Source: an uncultured Lachnospiraceae bacterium | GTDB taxonomy: Bacteria; Bacillota; Clostridia; Lachnospirales; Lachnospiraceae | NCBI GenBank assembly: GCA_902770965.1 | Contig: CACXUY010000035.1 | Span: 1 to 35,170 of the forward strand | DNA: 35,170 bases | Direction of reading: 5' to 3' | Shown here: one piece after another, positions 30,401-33,390 of the stretch | Layout of the letters: the number at the start of each line of letters is the position of its first letter | How positions within the stretch are numbered: the first letter of the stretch is position 1 | Made by a program: the position numbers and the translations under genes | The notes under the pieces: model-generated | The model's input: only the letters and a program-made list of their open reading frames with translations | Database searches by the model: none | Told to the model about the DNA's origin: nothing

Positions 30401-33027
30401 TCGGCGATGCTGTGACCATAAGCAGCTGCAGCGCCAGAGATAATGGCGGCGGCCTGCGAGTGGAAAGCGGAGCTTCAGCTGACTTCACGGGCGGCGCGAT
30501 CGCGGGAAGCTCAGCTTCGGTGGGTTCCGGCGTATATGTGAACGGCGGAGGAACCCTCAATATGTCAGGCGGCTCCATCGTAGGAAACAAGAGTGCCAAG
30601 GGTACCGATGGCGGTGCCGTGAATGTGGAAAATGATACCGCAAGGCTTAATTTTTCTGGGAATTCTATAATCCGTAACAATTACGAGTATGACGGCGATA
30701 CAGCGATGACGCAGCAGAAGAACATCGTCCTCAACATGTCCACGAATGGTTTCAACAACGTCATCAACAGCCATGGTTTAGGCGACAATGCCGATATCGG
30801 CATATATGTGAGCGGCGCTGACGGAGATACTGACCCGTACAGCAGCCACGGTCTCTCCGGAAAGCCTTTCGGTACCTTCACTATCGCAAGAAACGTGGAT
30901 AAGTTCAGGAACGACAGGGATGCCGGTCTGTACGGCGACTGGAAGGATGCTCAGGCTGATTTCCAGATGTACTGGTATCAGATTCCGACAGTGCCCGCCA
31001 CGCTTCGCAAGTTCTGGGAATATGGAAGCGGATTGAAGGATGCGGACAAGACGACTCAGGACATCTCTGTGGGCATCTATGGAGTGGCTGGCGGAGGCGG
31101 CATGTCACATCTCAGCGACTTTGAACTCACGGCTTCGGATGCAACCTCAGACGCGTATGTATGGGAAAAGCATATTGATATCCCGGTGAAGGATCAAAAC
31201 GGCCTGCTCTATGACGTGTTCAGGATAAATGAGGCTGAACTCACACATGATGTCAAAGGAGGTGTCTGGAGTACAGACTATGATAACGATGTTGTTGTTT
31301 CCGAGAGGCATTACGGTGAAGAGGTGTTCGTACAGGACAGATACTCCGATTGGGCTCGGATGCCGGTGGAGAATACGAGAACAGTTTATATCAAGCTGAA
31401 CTGTACGGGTTACAATGGCTATTTAGATGTTGAGAACGCCTGCTTCATCTTCGAGGACAGAGAGACGAACAGGCTGTACCGTACCACGGTAAAGTTTGAT
31501 GAGACGCAGCAGATGAATACTCCGGGCTCCGTGTTCTATCTTCCGGTAAGTGTTCCTAAGGACTCTGATGTAGCAAATCTGAGAATTCTGGAAAACGTAC
31601 AGGCTGCCGGAAACCATGGGAGCACAAAACAGTGGTTCTATGTGAGAAATGCCGATACCGGAGAGATTCGTCCTACGAGCCTTGGCAGCGTCACGGGGCT
31701 GGATTGGTATTATCCGATCACGATGTACCGCAACGGCGGAGCCGGCGCTCCCAATTTCACTACAGCTCATACGACTGATGGCGTGACGTTTTCAGTGGCA
31801 TTTACCGGAATTATCTTCGTTAACTCAGCGCCGGAAGGAGCCAGAACTCCCGGCGGTGAATCCCGTCTGTCCGCATACGGCAGCAGGCAGCTTACCGTCA
31901 CGAACACCTTCAAGGATACAGGATACAATGTCAGCTTCCTGACGATCGACGGTTTCGGAGGCGCGGTAGGCGGAGCGACGTTCACTATTTTTGAAGACGC
32001 TGACGGCAAGATAGTCAAGCAGCGCGGAACGGAAAACCTCACATCGACCTCATTTGACAAGGAGACGACAGTCGGAACAGGGACGGAGGCAAAGACCTAT
32101 CCGGAAGGTACCGTACTGTTCGAGAAGGTGCCGTCCGGTATGTGGTATATCATGGAGAAAAAAGCGGACGGCACTTCGGGCGTCCCGACTGTTGGAACGG
32201 GAGGTTCAGGCGGCTCAGGCGATCCGGGTGATCCTGAAGCTCCGGTCAATCCAGACGATCCTGGCAATCCTGGCAATCCGAATGATCCGATAAGCGCCGC
32301 AGTGTCCAAGTATACCGCGAACGGCAAGAAGTACGTCGTGCTTGTGGGAGATGAGGCATTGACCATCAAGAAGGACGGAGATATCAGAACCGGCGTTTGG
32401 GCGGAAGATGGGATACTGGCCGGAATCAACCAGGAAGACATCGATGCCCAGACGGGAACCGGACCTGATGCCAAGAAATACGCTATCTTCATGATCGATG
32501 ACGACGAATTAAGTCCGACAAAGGGCAAGGCAATAACCACGCCCGATATCGCGACGTTCGGCATCATGAACGAGTCGGTATCGAAGCCTAAGGTCATCTT
32601 GCGAAAGGTGTCTACGGCCGACGAGCCGCTTCACGGTGCTCATTTCAAGATTTTCAGGTACGATCTGTCCGAGTACACACAAGATCGTGAATACGGCAAG
32701 GATTACTACGAATCCACGGTTTCAGGAGTATATGGCATCGGAAGGTTCCCTGAAGGTACGTATTATCTTCTGGAGACGAAGGTGCCAGACGGTGCCTCGG
32801 CCGGCAATCTTGGCAAGGTCTTCGTGCTGACCGTGAAAAACGGCAGTGTTAAGGAGAAGAAGATCGGACGACCGGTCACTGTTGACTCGATGATCGCGCG
32901 TATGGAAGGAGGGGTGGCAGTGGCGATAACCTTCACGAAGGAAATAGAGGCGGATGGCGTCAAGAATAAAGTAGTGGACATAGATGGCTTCAAAGCCTGG
33001 ATCAAGGAGAACCGTTCGCCTGGCTGA
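12490..33027 (+). CDS. Giant secreted beta-helix/InlB-repeat/SpaA-domain adhesin-like protein (about 6,845 aa)
   Basis: One uninterrupted frame. ATG 12490 has AAAGGA 9 bases upstream; ATG 12472 precedes that site. Residues 1-28 are a signal peptide (FKRTVAMICAVCLVISGEG..CFA). 30-197 is an acidic Ala-rich linker and 198-431 an N-terminal domain. Five beta-helix arrays with GGA(I/V) turns and FxxC rungs occupy about 504-977, 1404-2126, 2354-2906, 5345-5466 and 5700-6053, each followed by a similar cap-like module. Between them lie a SpaA-like domain (1078-1221), InlB B-repeats (1223-1317; seven at 3018-3567), an unassigned region (3568-4541), a DUF11-like domain (4541-4686) and SpaA/pilin-like domains (4687-5276). 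The C-terminus (6163-6845) holds further SpaA-like domains and a Gly/Pro/Asp linker. It ends FKAWIKENRSPG without LPXTG or a membrane anchor. Likely a cell-surface or secreted adhesin; the ligand is unknown. Confidence 0.92.
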   Translation: MGNIFKRTVAMICAVCLVISGEGSQCFAAVADWINERRITTAEEALSDDTPVVTSEAVGDDTVDDTVTVKENAVSEGLTIAAADGTILPIAAEALSFMVEGDEGKAALKLVQEYMIATETAEALAAETSEGAADNMGEDSEIIADEMAISDEAAAAVLDSENPVINDSQAAAMDEAQPTVLDTAAMLDSTAAAVSSEKYEAAVFDISLSNVDYSEYTQGFKVNYTLPQTILSQEPALSSASALSSAEAADMPSDENASTARIGRYRLFHIHDGIVTEIEDFTISDGILSFVTPDFSRFVLVYTVDFHWGEYTYNLAGGGEIFLSELLGILQNGYRNSEVDPENGGVDVSPTTAERERLGEIIADMSQIESVAFSNSELMKVEKKSSGQKEDDWLLTSFAAFDSEEALTITFKDGSELKISVTDEQVDETSEDAIARVSDDGGNTWTYFDSLITGDTNTGAFDHVKTLSGNVIVELLKETDGRYTLTSGVTYGDGSNTFNGGTGNPSIKNLTIRSSNADSPAKLVKTNTAPLLIINIKSCNTTIENLIIDGGGVASTANGGVFQFTTKDRGSNNGNAVPTATVRNVEFKNCQSKGSGGAVYSVCQLTLENCSFDSCRASSHGGAVYSGTSVYVRNAVGEAASFIGCHAGGEGGAIYAATSIELNDNVGTLLFDSCFAVGDGGALRSPTITMDNNTGDITFTGCYTTAGNAEGGVAQTSSLFSAVNNQGSILFTGCHTQGSSAEGGALFGYGGIITIKCAEDGTLRFENVTANASDGGGAICGWSNCVVTVEGTPEHPVEFENCVAKNTGESRGGGAVYINAGSGTLKHVRANDCKSKYGGAFAANSSLTMTDCVITNCTKNETGGIISGGGAIRVSGEGCSFSGSISDCAATNGGAVYVTGGSCIINSNITGCSAATNGGAVYVTGGSCTIDGNITGCSAKNGSAAYAYGGTFTLDGGEVSGNNASSGGSIQTGSGKLTFKGAAKVRSDASGKNVYLDKDSPHVITADGLTKEAEIHVYVTDGIKGKRGYAGRMFGTYTDDANLDRIINDCFTDSSGTSLVGTASFSFEREKQIAWQGEDIVITVVSSVDGTPVGAGARFELARDGWDANHAIWRGTTDENGQVRIPWTGNEAPLTDEQSSDSDGNVGGASFINDRKYVVRQLRAADGFARPGGKWGISMSDAANGMTFSATTQVAKTNYTQPFAISGTNLDRNVWTIKNDPDTMQVIYDMNASGDSVTFEDGEGNALANQQTIHFSNLPVIGTETVYASEPVRDGKRFLGWNTAKNGKDGVVYLSGGSLYHTGNTANNVLTLYAQWGEGGSDSIARVSFDSGVTWTYYAALITGDYEKQDGSGGTEHVDGAFDAAKNRILSSAGTVIIETLCETHPRYTLSSSFEFTNGNKNSTTLVIRTSPGLGFRSRIVKNQTSGPIIHSSIRYNTLQLENLIFDGNNLVSAGTGGAVRQSNTNSGGSGVFITDCDFINCKASDAGGAVYVALNSLTVKNTMNGVMRFSGCTSGAAGGAIHSQVSVTIQNMSDGSVVFENCETATNGGAINGVSTVTINNTGSGSTVFDNCRSAVGGAVNCASTVTLNNTGSGALVFETCKANGGNGGAITANSGFLVDKNAGTIRFSNCSSTGYGGAVNAYTTNDNVRFNNNNGTVIFERCSAGSNGGAVYFRRYFRAEENAGSIGFNSCYAGGGGGALYGEQGNYTVNLTNKGSGTLFFEACYAKGSGGAVFVNGSTLTITGSSNDKPVTFENCKAGWDGMASVSGGNGGAIYGGATSLTYVTFGAKGDTSRTCTASAAGGAVYCGNLTYTNVSSSELGFYYCEAGTNSGAINSTGTVTLNNTGSGALVFETCKANGGNGGAITANSGFQVDRNAGMIRFSDCTSTGYGGAVNAYTTNDNIWINNNNGTVLFERCSAGSNGGAVYFRRYFRAENNSGSIGFNSCHAGGGGGALYGEQGIYTVSMTNKGSGTLFFEDCYAKGSGGAVFVNGSNLTITGSSNDKPVTFENCKAGWDGTASVSGGNGGAIYSGATGLTYVTFGVDGHISKGCTASADGGAVYMGGGTLNQVSVFGCSAGGIGAAVYVPSGKTTTFKGGRYVGNTASGTNGGAINTATDNNSSSHFDFEGSVRVYDNNVDASGNQRNVVLSVTDRAEPIRTTSIGLNADAKIGIYVIGSATSNPYVNHGVADKNFGTFGNAANLNRFINDRDTKLKGDAGTGKNICWGGNGIVKLTDMQDRILCKNTFGSPAVYGKLQTALTALPETLYNSDGNTYGGAVKLKLLRDVDLAETFVTYSGSRELTLTTAELPDECSDGFPYIRDEGTDPYQDYREENRAYIKRNQTASYLMQINNNSAKVHVENLLIDGNNISYTGTGSSGFYIKAASYAEFRDMTFINMKGTSGSAIYSSGAATHINASDGKTTRFYNCYAAGEGGAVFGGAIYTGQSGGGRIVFDGCSASSNGGAIRTNGNAVLQSSEFLDCKAPSGGAIYYNGSDGVVLSLKDSAFDGHGMLEPGTTNASNGGAIYVNNGSLEIDDCSFTDLTASSMGGTIYFDGGGYDHLTVENCVFAGRETLTTQPNAYTNGGAIRVNANNGVTINNSAFTDFYVSSTSGIGGAIWSDDPIMNLNNVTFNGHVKLNNEIKNAVSGGAVYAYSTLTINNSAGATTSFIGCSANTGGAIFANNRISISGTDTEAAVFEDCHAYDGAGGAIRVNTAQTSMKIANARFGAADADGNVDTDKGCTASTGGGAVYYAGWDNVGSDPSLTGCQFYGCEAGNNGGAFWMNNSPANLTVTNSCFKGCRANGTGDNGRGGAVYLSAGRTITFTNTSAEGCTANTDGGAIYVIAESKTPMLTLDNCRITGNTARRLSSAVHSRAPLTVKGTTHISGNRSADDNGGAINLVTDKKAYFEGDAYVYDNYNAKNEQCNVVLSQDSIDIIHATENGFGEDAAIGVYFPTQSQIGKHGSQNTEFGKHDAKENADDNYYVSLSAFRNDNNTMVGGEGRRDPVYAIAWTTAYKLVLDPNGGEGTPVSVVLPFFREYTLGEPYTKEGYYFGEWNTRKDGSGESYAAQDIVSQLTDVDGGVVTLYAQWEEYDPCNIYFHPNGGKAVPTRTVKPGTKLGLLPSSERDHYTFVRWMLINEAGEEESYSQDTIVNTDLHFYATWERRVTVTFDAQGGIVGEDEREITPGRIGSLPMTEQPAATRKDYEFVRWYQIDEEGNRITVTEDTSFTSDETIYAEWRVIKRRLRYDTAGGYPGKNLATDDYWYTDYTDDLATIKEFPVVWFPDVTNHGYTLDGWYTPGGEKIDLGGTVNLQEVSYLKAKWIKTERVIVTFDSDGGSACAAIEVVPGDSVDRYPVPTKDGYVFSGWYLLDAEGGFAQEDGHDIEVTARMPINENITVKAKWEKKATVSFDSDGGSVCAAIKVQKGRRIASYPKPTRQGYVFKGWYLAESSVDPVTGNTVVSITEPETEVNSSTVINDDIIVKAKWIDKATVTFNWTEIKDANDDPLITTEEVLKGTTLGKLPSKKKTNYILEGWYPNEDFTGEKLTAATVINADCTYYARWIWSKVEVSEPIEYEYSVTWTNNTEPAGSLTNIDDTLTYYVSGKATNDVAACAEVMFTLEKTDGIVIPREGLSVDIPKYVFEDWNGSPIHGRENTVSFVPARPYVTSLGWYYVDNGAYYTLYNSDDTDNLSLVLRITYEANVGNINAIRLDNETGRLIDANGNFIDSVDYQPKGSEFVFRIKSEEKDNIDIEHRKSLYTAAYKRYSGTTYGSSFHTGSSQAFRTWDSSWGATPVDADKYYYVKWTHGGFSVNTGGDFHAGTSGMFTTTSKEWVPDSYDVVYETADYVVTRHLYSELEDNKKTLFRQETAEGEWTLTGEKEYGSGTISCNINFTVSTPSGPGPTGASVMPLSASKKYNPYWYTYKGYTTGQDTLLDDESINNIFYRFRMTGPGKENLAQKGDTNLYFANPYTMTIRDGDKGDVTYYSNSTNRHVSLGDNDYRFTRMTISLSNADGYLEEESWHSLGNTAYSSWKSVEVWLRRTGKLALYKYTDVYITSGSSKTITLPDDTVGFEIRHSTFYWKTELTVDTYMQINPTNHVKNLVKPDYLSKVTSQFFNQADMRVTSNETGDVIESWTQRDNFYCGKSKTGLRTSKSIDPVKKDNNHSIQTIPVKVTGYNYNNAGRRKPIYTGIFYELLPIGTTVEESSVTVSAGQKLSRSMYNVEYVPDWKGSGQYMMIVSFGVPETIKSSSITMSYVLTNTYENIQAYGADVYLPSAFVNTSSNREEYEILPKYRRISEISRGQELFSEQEAEYGEYIAYISSPAKFMEINVFSSRFDKRVKTLKTFEEKADIIPRTRYEYRMQYGQSINSKSDNVIIYDILDRGNIISTDPELNGMTSAWQGKFIDIQIPSVRSSENGKWCNPVVYYSTTTETDINRLIKDLTNPVWSTTRPEGDVTAIAIDLSKATDGSDFILKGSDSVLLYITMESPADEDLIGTAAVNTAVSVSNLYGVDETPDMGSIKSTKSQTWLMMKPVRDILTLTSNPSSGTADEPRLVAYKDTIEYDLTVQNTDDEFDYRNLVVEEKIPEAVILEEQSIYVYVDDDRDNAVNIGNSSRVSMTKDENGKLNFDIHELLPGEKIHIILPCIVNTKEGKFENSAVLTSINGLPRDEHTDETYHEVKRYDVLFGKKILGKEPEEFLVGAVLEVADGSGQAEDRWTSSSAAGSEYHTVRIGAGEYSYKEIDPPDNYAVSETIWFTMSREGEVTLRKHTAPLKERMIDMYDKYYAVDAVIENRVSGDGADPQKEFSYTAALSGLKARKTYTAGSLTYTADRYGEAVLSFKLKHAESITLDKLPSGARIVVTQAANDGTGGDYLASYSAVVVKEETETALHSKEAFLRNQELTTEDTEVDIDRGVVHIRFENTIKNGLPVRFIVLDDSDGTPISGLDLKLEGSGSAEAEERFKEEWISDADYKLIFIPYDSVSELAQVTVPEEYAESDTPLVLTVGTTDVLTCSDESVVTQDENGYIVTIKNKRKAKLTVENYATNTSYYLRGATIELRKGENVESAEMVRTWVSEGDKGQLLYLDRGQNYIIRKTASPNSYEAVMPAEVHLSVDDNAKISVDSVTEKARVFNSNDGILTLYDRYVETLTIKNTVTWPDPSPEYRFVISGLNPGSKYGYNKVDGNGNEIPGELIVDEHGEASFILNNKEAVTIKDLPHDVNITEIKPDGFCYLTEWVMDKDKVLDADDNVSRSTVSPELTGRNTIEVTNKPAVVRVKNKAEGSEDWTEWKYFDAFTNDDHSGAFDYANSLNGEVVIETLLEEHENNTLDSGFEFTNQAITSLTIQSADTLTNEGKHSHLVGSTDGSLLTFNTGGPVRINNLEFDGHGHIQNADGGAINITSGSATLTNVQIHDFSTRGKGAAVYVGDDVSLTLSESEIKHNSSSGENGGAVNVGQNGKVFFEGDVVVFNNKYGDGVQRNVVLDQGSNEVIQVTENGLGPNAAVGVYVTGDEESGPYKSHGGFGDYFGTYNPYDPNTARLDSFVNDRNGLYAEPSPVYDDDKTEYLVRWTSYLTKLTDKEGRLLYTDKEGNHPAVFKTLTDSFAATEGKLYYFPEGSSECVEYRPDEPVNVELLRSYSQPASDQPVVNANRSVTLTTANTNASLNPNPNDIYVYNPGNNPSEDPTRATVTRGGKGGSMITCRGKELTLDGVILDGEKDHYQMNVNGGIVNVASGILNIRDDAVLRNSEVHNGHGGAVYATGESVVNMTGGLITDCDATHEEGLESFGGGIYHDGSGSAMIDSETGAYTYGTGTINISGGTIQNCSAGRGGGIRKSGGVMHITGDARIIGCHAEHGGGVHIGYSGTKCVIDDRVKISGCTATGWGGGIFNHGSEMVVTGNTVIENCKAGWNYASEGGGSWTGSGSGGGINIGHGDARLTVGGNVTIRKCEAQNGGGINIEEGRYGKIGDAVTISSCSARDNGGGLRVESGASADFTGGAIAGSSASVGSGVYVNGGGTLNMSGGSIVGNKSAKGTDGGAVNVENDTARLNFSGNSIIRNNYEYDGDTAMTQQKNIVLNMSTNGFNNVINSHGLGDNADIGIYVSGADGDTDPYSSHGLSGKPFGTFTIARNVDKFRNDRDAGLYGDWKDAQADFQMYWYQIPTVPATLRKFWEYGSGLKDADKTTQDISVGIYGVAGGGGMSHLSDFELTASDATSDAYVWEKHIDIPVKDQNGLLYDVFRINEAELTHDVKGGVWSTDYDNDVVVSERHYGEEVFVQDRYSDWARMPVENTRTVYIKLNCTGYNGYLDVENACFIFEDRETNRLYRTTVKFDETQQMNTPGSVFYLPVSVPKDSDVANLRILENVQAAGNHGSTKQWFYVRNADTGEIRPTSLGSVTGLDWYYPITMYRNGGAGAPNFTTAHTTDGVTFSVAFTGIIFVNSAPEGARTPGGESRLSAYGSRQLTVTNTFKDTGYNVSFLTIDGFGGAVGGATFTIFEDADGKIVKQRGTENLTSTSFDKETTVGTGTEAKTYPEGTVLFEKVPSGMWYIMEKKADGTSGVPTVGTGGSGGSGDPGDPEAPVNPDDPGNPGNPNDPISAAVSKYTANGKKYVVLVGDEALTIKKDGDIRTGVWAEDGILAGINQEDIDAQTGTGPDAKKYAIFMIDDDELSPTKGKAITTPDIATFGIMNESVSKPKVILRKVSTADEPLHGAHFKIFRYDLSEYTQDREYGKDYYESTVSGVYGIGRFPEGTYYLLETKVPDGASAGNLGKVFVLTVKNGSVKEKKIGRPVTVDSMIARMEGGVAVAITFTKEIEADGVKNKVVDIDGFKAWIKENRSPG
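13783..15715 (+). other. Beta-helix cassette 1 of the giant protein: head A, array, cap
   Basis: Begins with a head module (IARVSDDGGNTWTYFDSL ... GNVIVELL). The array has short rungs such as FKNCQS, FIGCHA, FDSCFA and FENCVA alternating with GGAVY or GGAIY turns, as in Pmp-type right-handed parallel beta-helices. The cap (TFKGAAKVRSDASGKNVYL ... FGTYTDDANLDRIINDCF) closes it. Near 15154-15303 a 75-bp (25-residue) unit is tandemly repeated. Confidence 0.8.
15154..15303 (+). repeat. In-frame 75-bp tandem repeat within beta-helix array 1
   Basis: The 25-residue unit containing NGGAVYVTGGSC and ITGCSA occurs twice in succession with a 75-bp period and few base differences, consistent with recent growth of the helix by one rung set. 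Confidence 0.85.
15721..16440 (+). other. SpaA-like domain and one InlB B-type repeat in the giant protein
   Basis: ITVVSSVDGTPVGAGARFEL ... GTTDENGQVRIPW ... YVVRQLRAADGF follows the prealbumin-like SpaA/Cna pattern. Next, MQVIYDMNASGD ... GKRFLGWNTAKNGKDG ... LTLYAQW is a Listeria-Bacteroides (InlB B) repeat. They act as a stalk-like spacer between arrays 1 and 2. Confidence 0.8.
16456..19180 (+). other. Beta-helix cassette 2: head A, long array with internal duplication, cap
   Basis: The head (IARVSFDSGVTWTYYAALI ... GTVIIETL) repeats that of cassette 1. The array is the longest, about 720 residues, with regular FxxC rungs (FENCET, FDNCRS, FETCKA, FERCSA, FNSCYA). Its second half is a tandem copy of its middle part. 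The cap reads FEGSVRVYDNN ... QRNVVLS ... IGIYVIG ... FGTFGNAANLNRFINDRD. Confidence 0.82.
17245..18690 (+). repeat. 765-bp in-frame tandem segmental duplication in the giant gene
   Basis: 17245-17925 recurs at 18010-18690 with an offset of 765 bp (255 codons). Long stretches are identical or differ at single bases, and the encoded segments (VTLNNTGSGALVFETCKANG ... SVSGGNGGAIY) differ at only scattered positions. The remaining 84 bp of the first unit (17926-18009) have diverged or were not duplicated. Confidence 0.93.
19183..21540 (+). other. Beta-helix cassette 3: head B, array, cap
   Basis: It starts with a second head type (VKLTDMQDRILCKN ... VKLKLLRDVDL ... SRELTLTTAE). The array has less regular rungs, and several FxxC rungs are replaced by longer strands. 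The cap is FEGDAYVYDNYNAKNEQCNVVLS ... FRNDNN. It joins directly to the InlB repeats. Confidence 0.78.
21541..23190 (+). other. Seven consecutive InlB B-type (Listeria-Bacteroides) repeats in the giant protein
   Basis: Seven units of about 70-85 residues each start with a strand such as VTFDSDGG or LVLDPNGG, contain GYxFxGWY or a variant, and end with xYAxW or VKAKW. Units five and six (VIVTFDSDGGSACAAIEV and VSFDSDGGSVCAAIKV) are close copies. Such beta-grasp repeats commonly form stalks in surface proteins. Confidence 0.88.
23191..26109 (+). other. Unassigned region of about 970 residues in the giant protein
   Basis: I do not recognise a family. The sequence is rich in Tyr, Thr, Ser and Asp, looks like beta-structure and is not repetitive. 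It has clusters of aromatic residues (FRTWDSSWGATPVDADKYYY) and a Pro/Gly break near VSTPSGPGPTG. It has only three cysteines or so, unlike the beta-helix arrays, and could be the ligand-binding head of the molecule. Confidence 0.5.
26110..28315 (+). other. DUF11-like and serial SpaA/Cna/pilin-like domains in the giant protein
   Basis: TIEYDLTVQNTDDEFDYRNL ... ELLPGEKIHI ... FENSAVLT has the DUF11-like pattern. It is followed by FGKKILGKEPEEFLVGAVLE ... GEYSYKEIDPPDNY (SpaA-like). Two segments of the type KEFSYTAALSGL ... EAVLSFKLKHAESITLDKLP and PEYRFVISGLNPG ... ASFILNNKEAVTIKDLP resemble DUF7601/pilin-like domains. Isopeptide-forming Lys/Asn/Glu residues are plausible but were not mapped. 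Confidence 0.65.
28318..29210 (+). other. Beta-helix cassette 4: head A, short cysteine-free array, cap
   Basis: The head (WTEWKYFDAFTNDDHSGAFDY ... GEVVIETLLEEH) matches heads of cassettes 1 and 2. The array is very short, with three or four rungs and no cysteine. The cap is FEGDVVVFNN ... QRNVVLDQG ... AAVGVYVTG ... FGTYNP ... FVNDRNG. Confidence 0.75.
29215..30975 (+). other. Beta-helix cassette 5: head B, glycine-rich array, cap
   Basis: The head (LTKLTDKEGRLLYTDKEG ... VNVELLRSY ... SVTLTTANT) matches that of cassette 3. The array uses GGGI turns (GGGIRKSGG, GGGVHIG, GGGIFNHG, GGGINIG) rather than GGAVY, so it comes from a different beta-helix lineage. The cap is FSGNSIIRNN ... QKNIVLN ... 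ADIGIYVSG ... FGTFTIARNVDKFRNDRD. Confidence 0.77.
30976..33027 (+). other. C-terminal SpaA-like domains and linker of the giant protein
   Basis: Cna-B-like and SpaA-like segments include VSFLTIDGFGGAVGGATFTIFED ... GTVLFEKVPSGMWYIMEKK and KVILRKVSTADEPLHGAHFKIFR ... GRFPEGTYYLLETKVP. They are separated by a flexible GGSGGSGDPGDPEAPVNP-type linker. The last residues are polar and end in RSPG. No LPXTG, NPXTG or hydrophobic anchor is present in this or another frame before the terminator. Confidence 0.75.
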
Positions 33028-33074
33028 AACGAGCGCAAAGCCCGCTGAAATGGCAGAGAATAGTTTATAATAAT

Positions 33075-33130
33075 AGGACCGCATCTGATCATGCTTTTAA
33101 TAAGGGCATCGGGTACGGTCTTATTCATTC
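33075..33130 (+). terminator. Terminator of the giant gene
   Basis: 33075-33089 pairs with 33108-33122 with one mismatch and a few G-T pairs, around an 18-base loop, followed by TTATTCATTCTT. It lies 48 bases after the stop, so the giant gene ends its transcription unit. Confidence 0.75.
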
Positions 33131-33256
33131 TTGCTGATTGATAGGATTTCTGTCTTTGCTTTTGCTCCCTTTCTCTCCAAAAAGCAATATATTAAAGCAA
33201 TAATGTCGGTCAATACATTAAATATATATAAAATCGCGAATTTCCCAAATAATTTA

Positions 33257-33285
33257 TTGATTTAATGCTATTTATCAGGTATAAT
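33257..33285 (+). promoter_or_regulatory. Sigma-A-type promoter of the channel gene
   Basis: TTGATT at 33257-33262, a 17-base spacer, and a perfect TATAAT at 33280-33285, about 105 bases before the start codon. Confidence 0.65.
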
Positions 33286-33390
33286 CATATCATAATTTGT
33301 GTTCTGAGGGACATTTGCTTGCATAATAGGTTGAAAAGTTAATGATGAGCAATACTTGCCGTTAACTATCATGAAAAGGGAGGGAATGCA

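Larger units (their letters stand above)
33028..33390 (+). other. Intergenic region between the giant gene and the channel gene
   Basis: No gene seen. It holds the terminator of the giant gene, an AT-rich stretch and the promoter of the channel gene. Confidence 0.65.

Noticed and set aside
33028-33074. Continuation of the giant protein in another frame leading to an LPXTG signal
   Set aside because: All three frames after the stop were read up to the terminator and none encodes a sorting motif or hydrophobic anchor.
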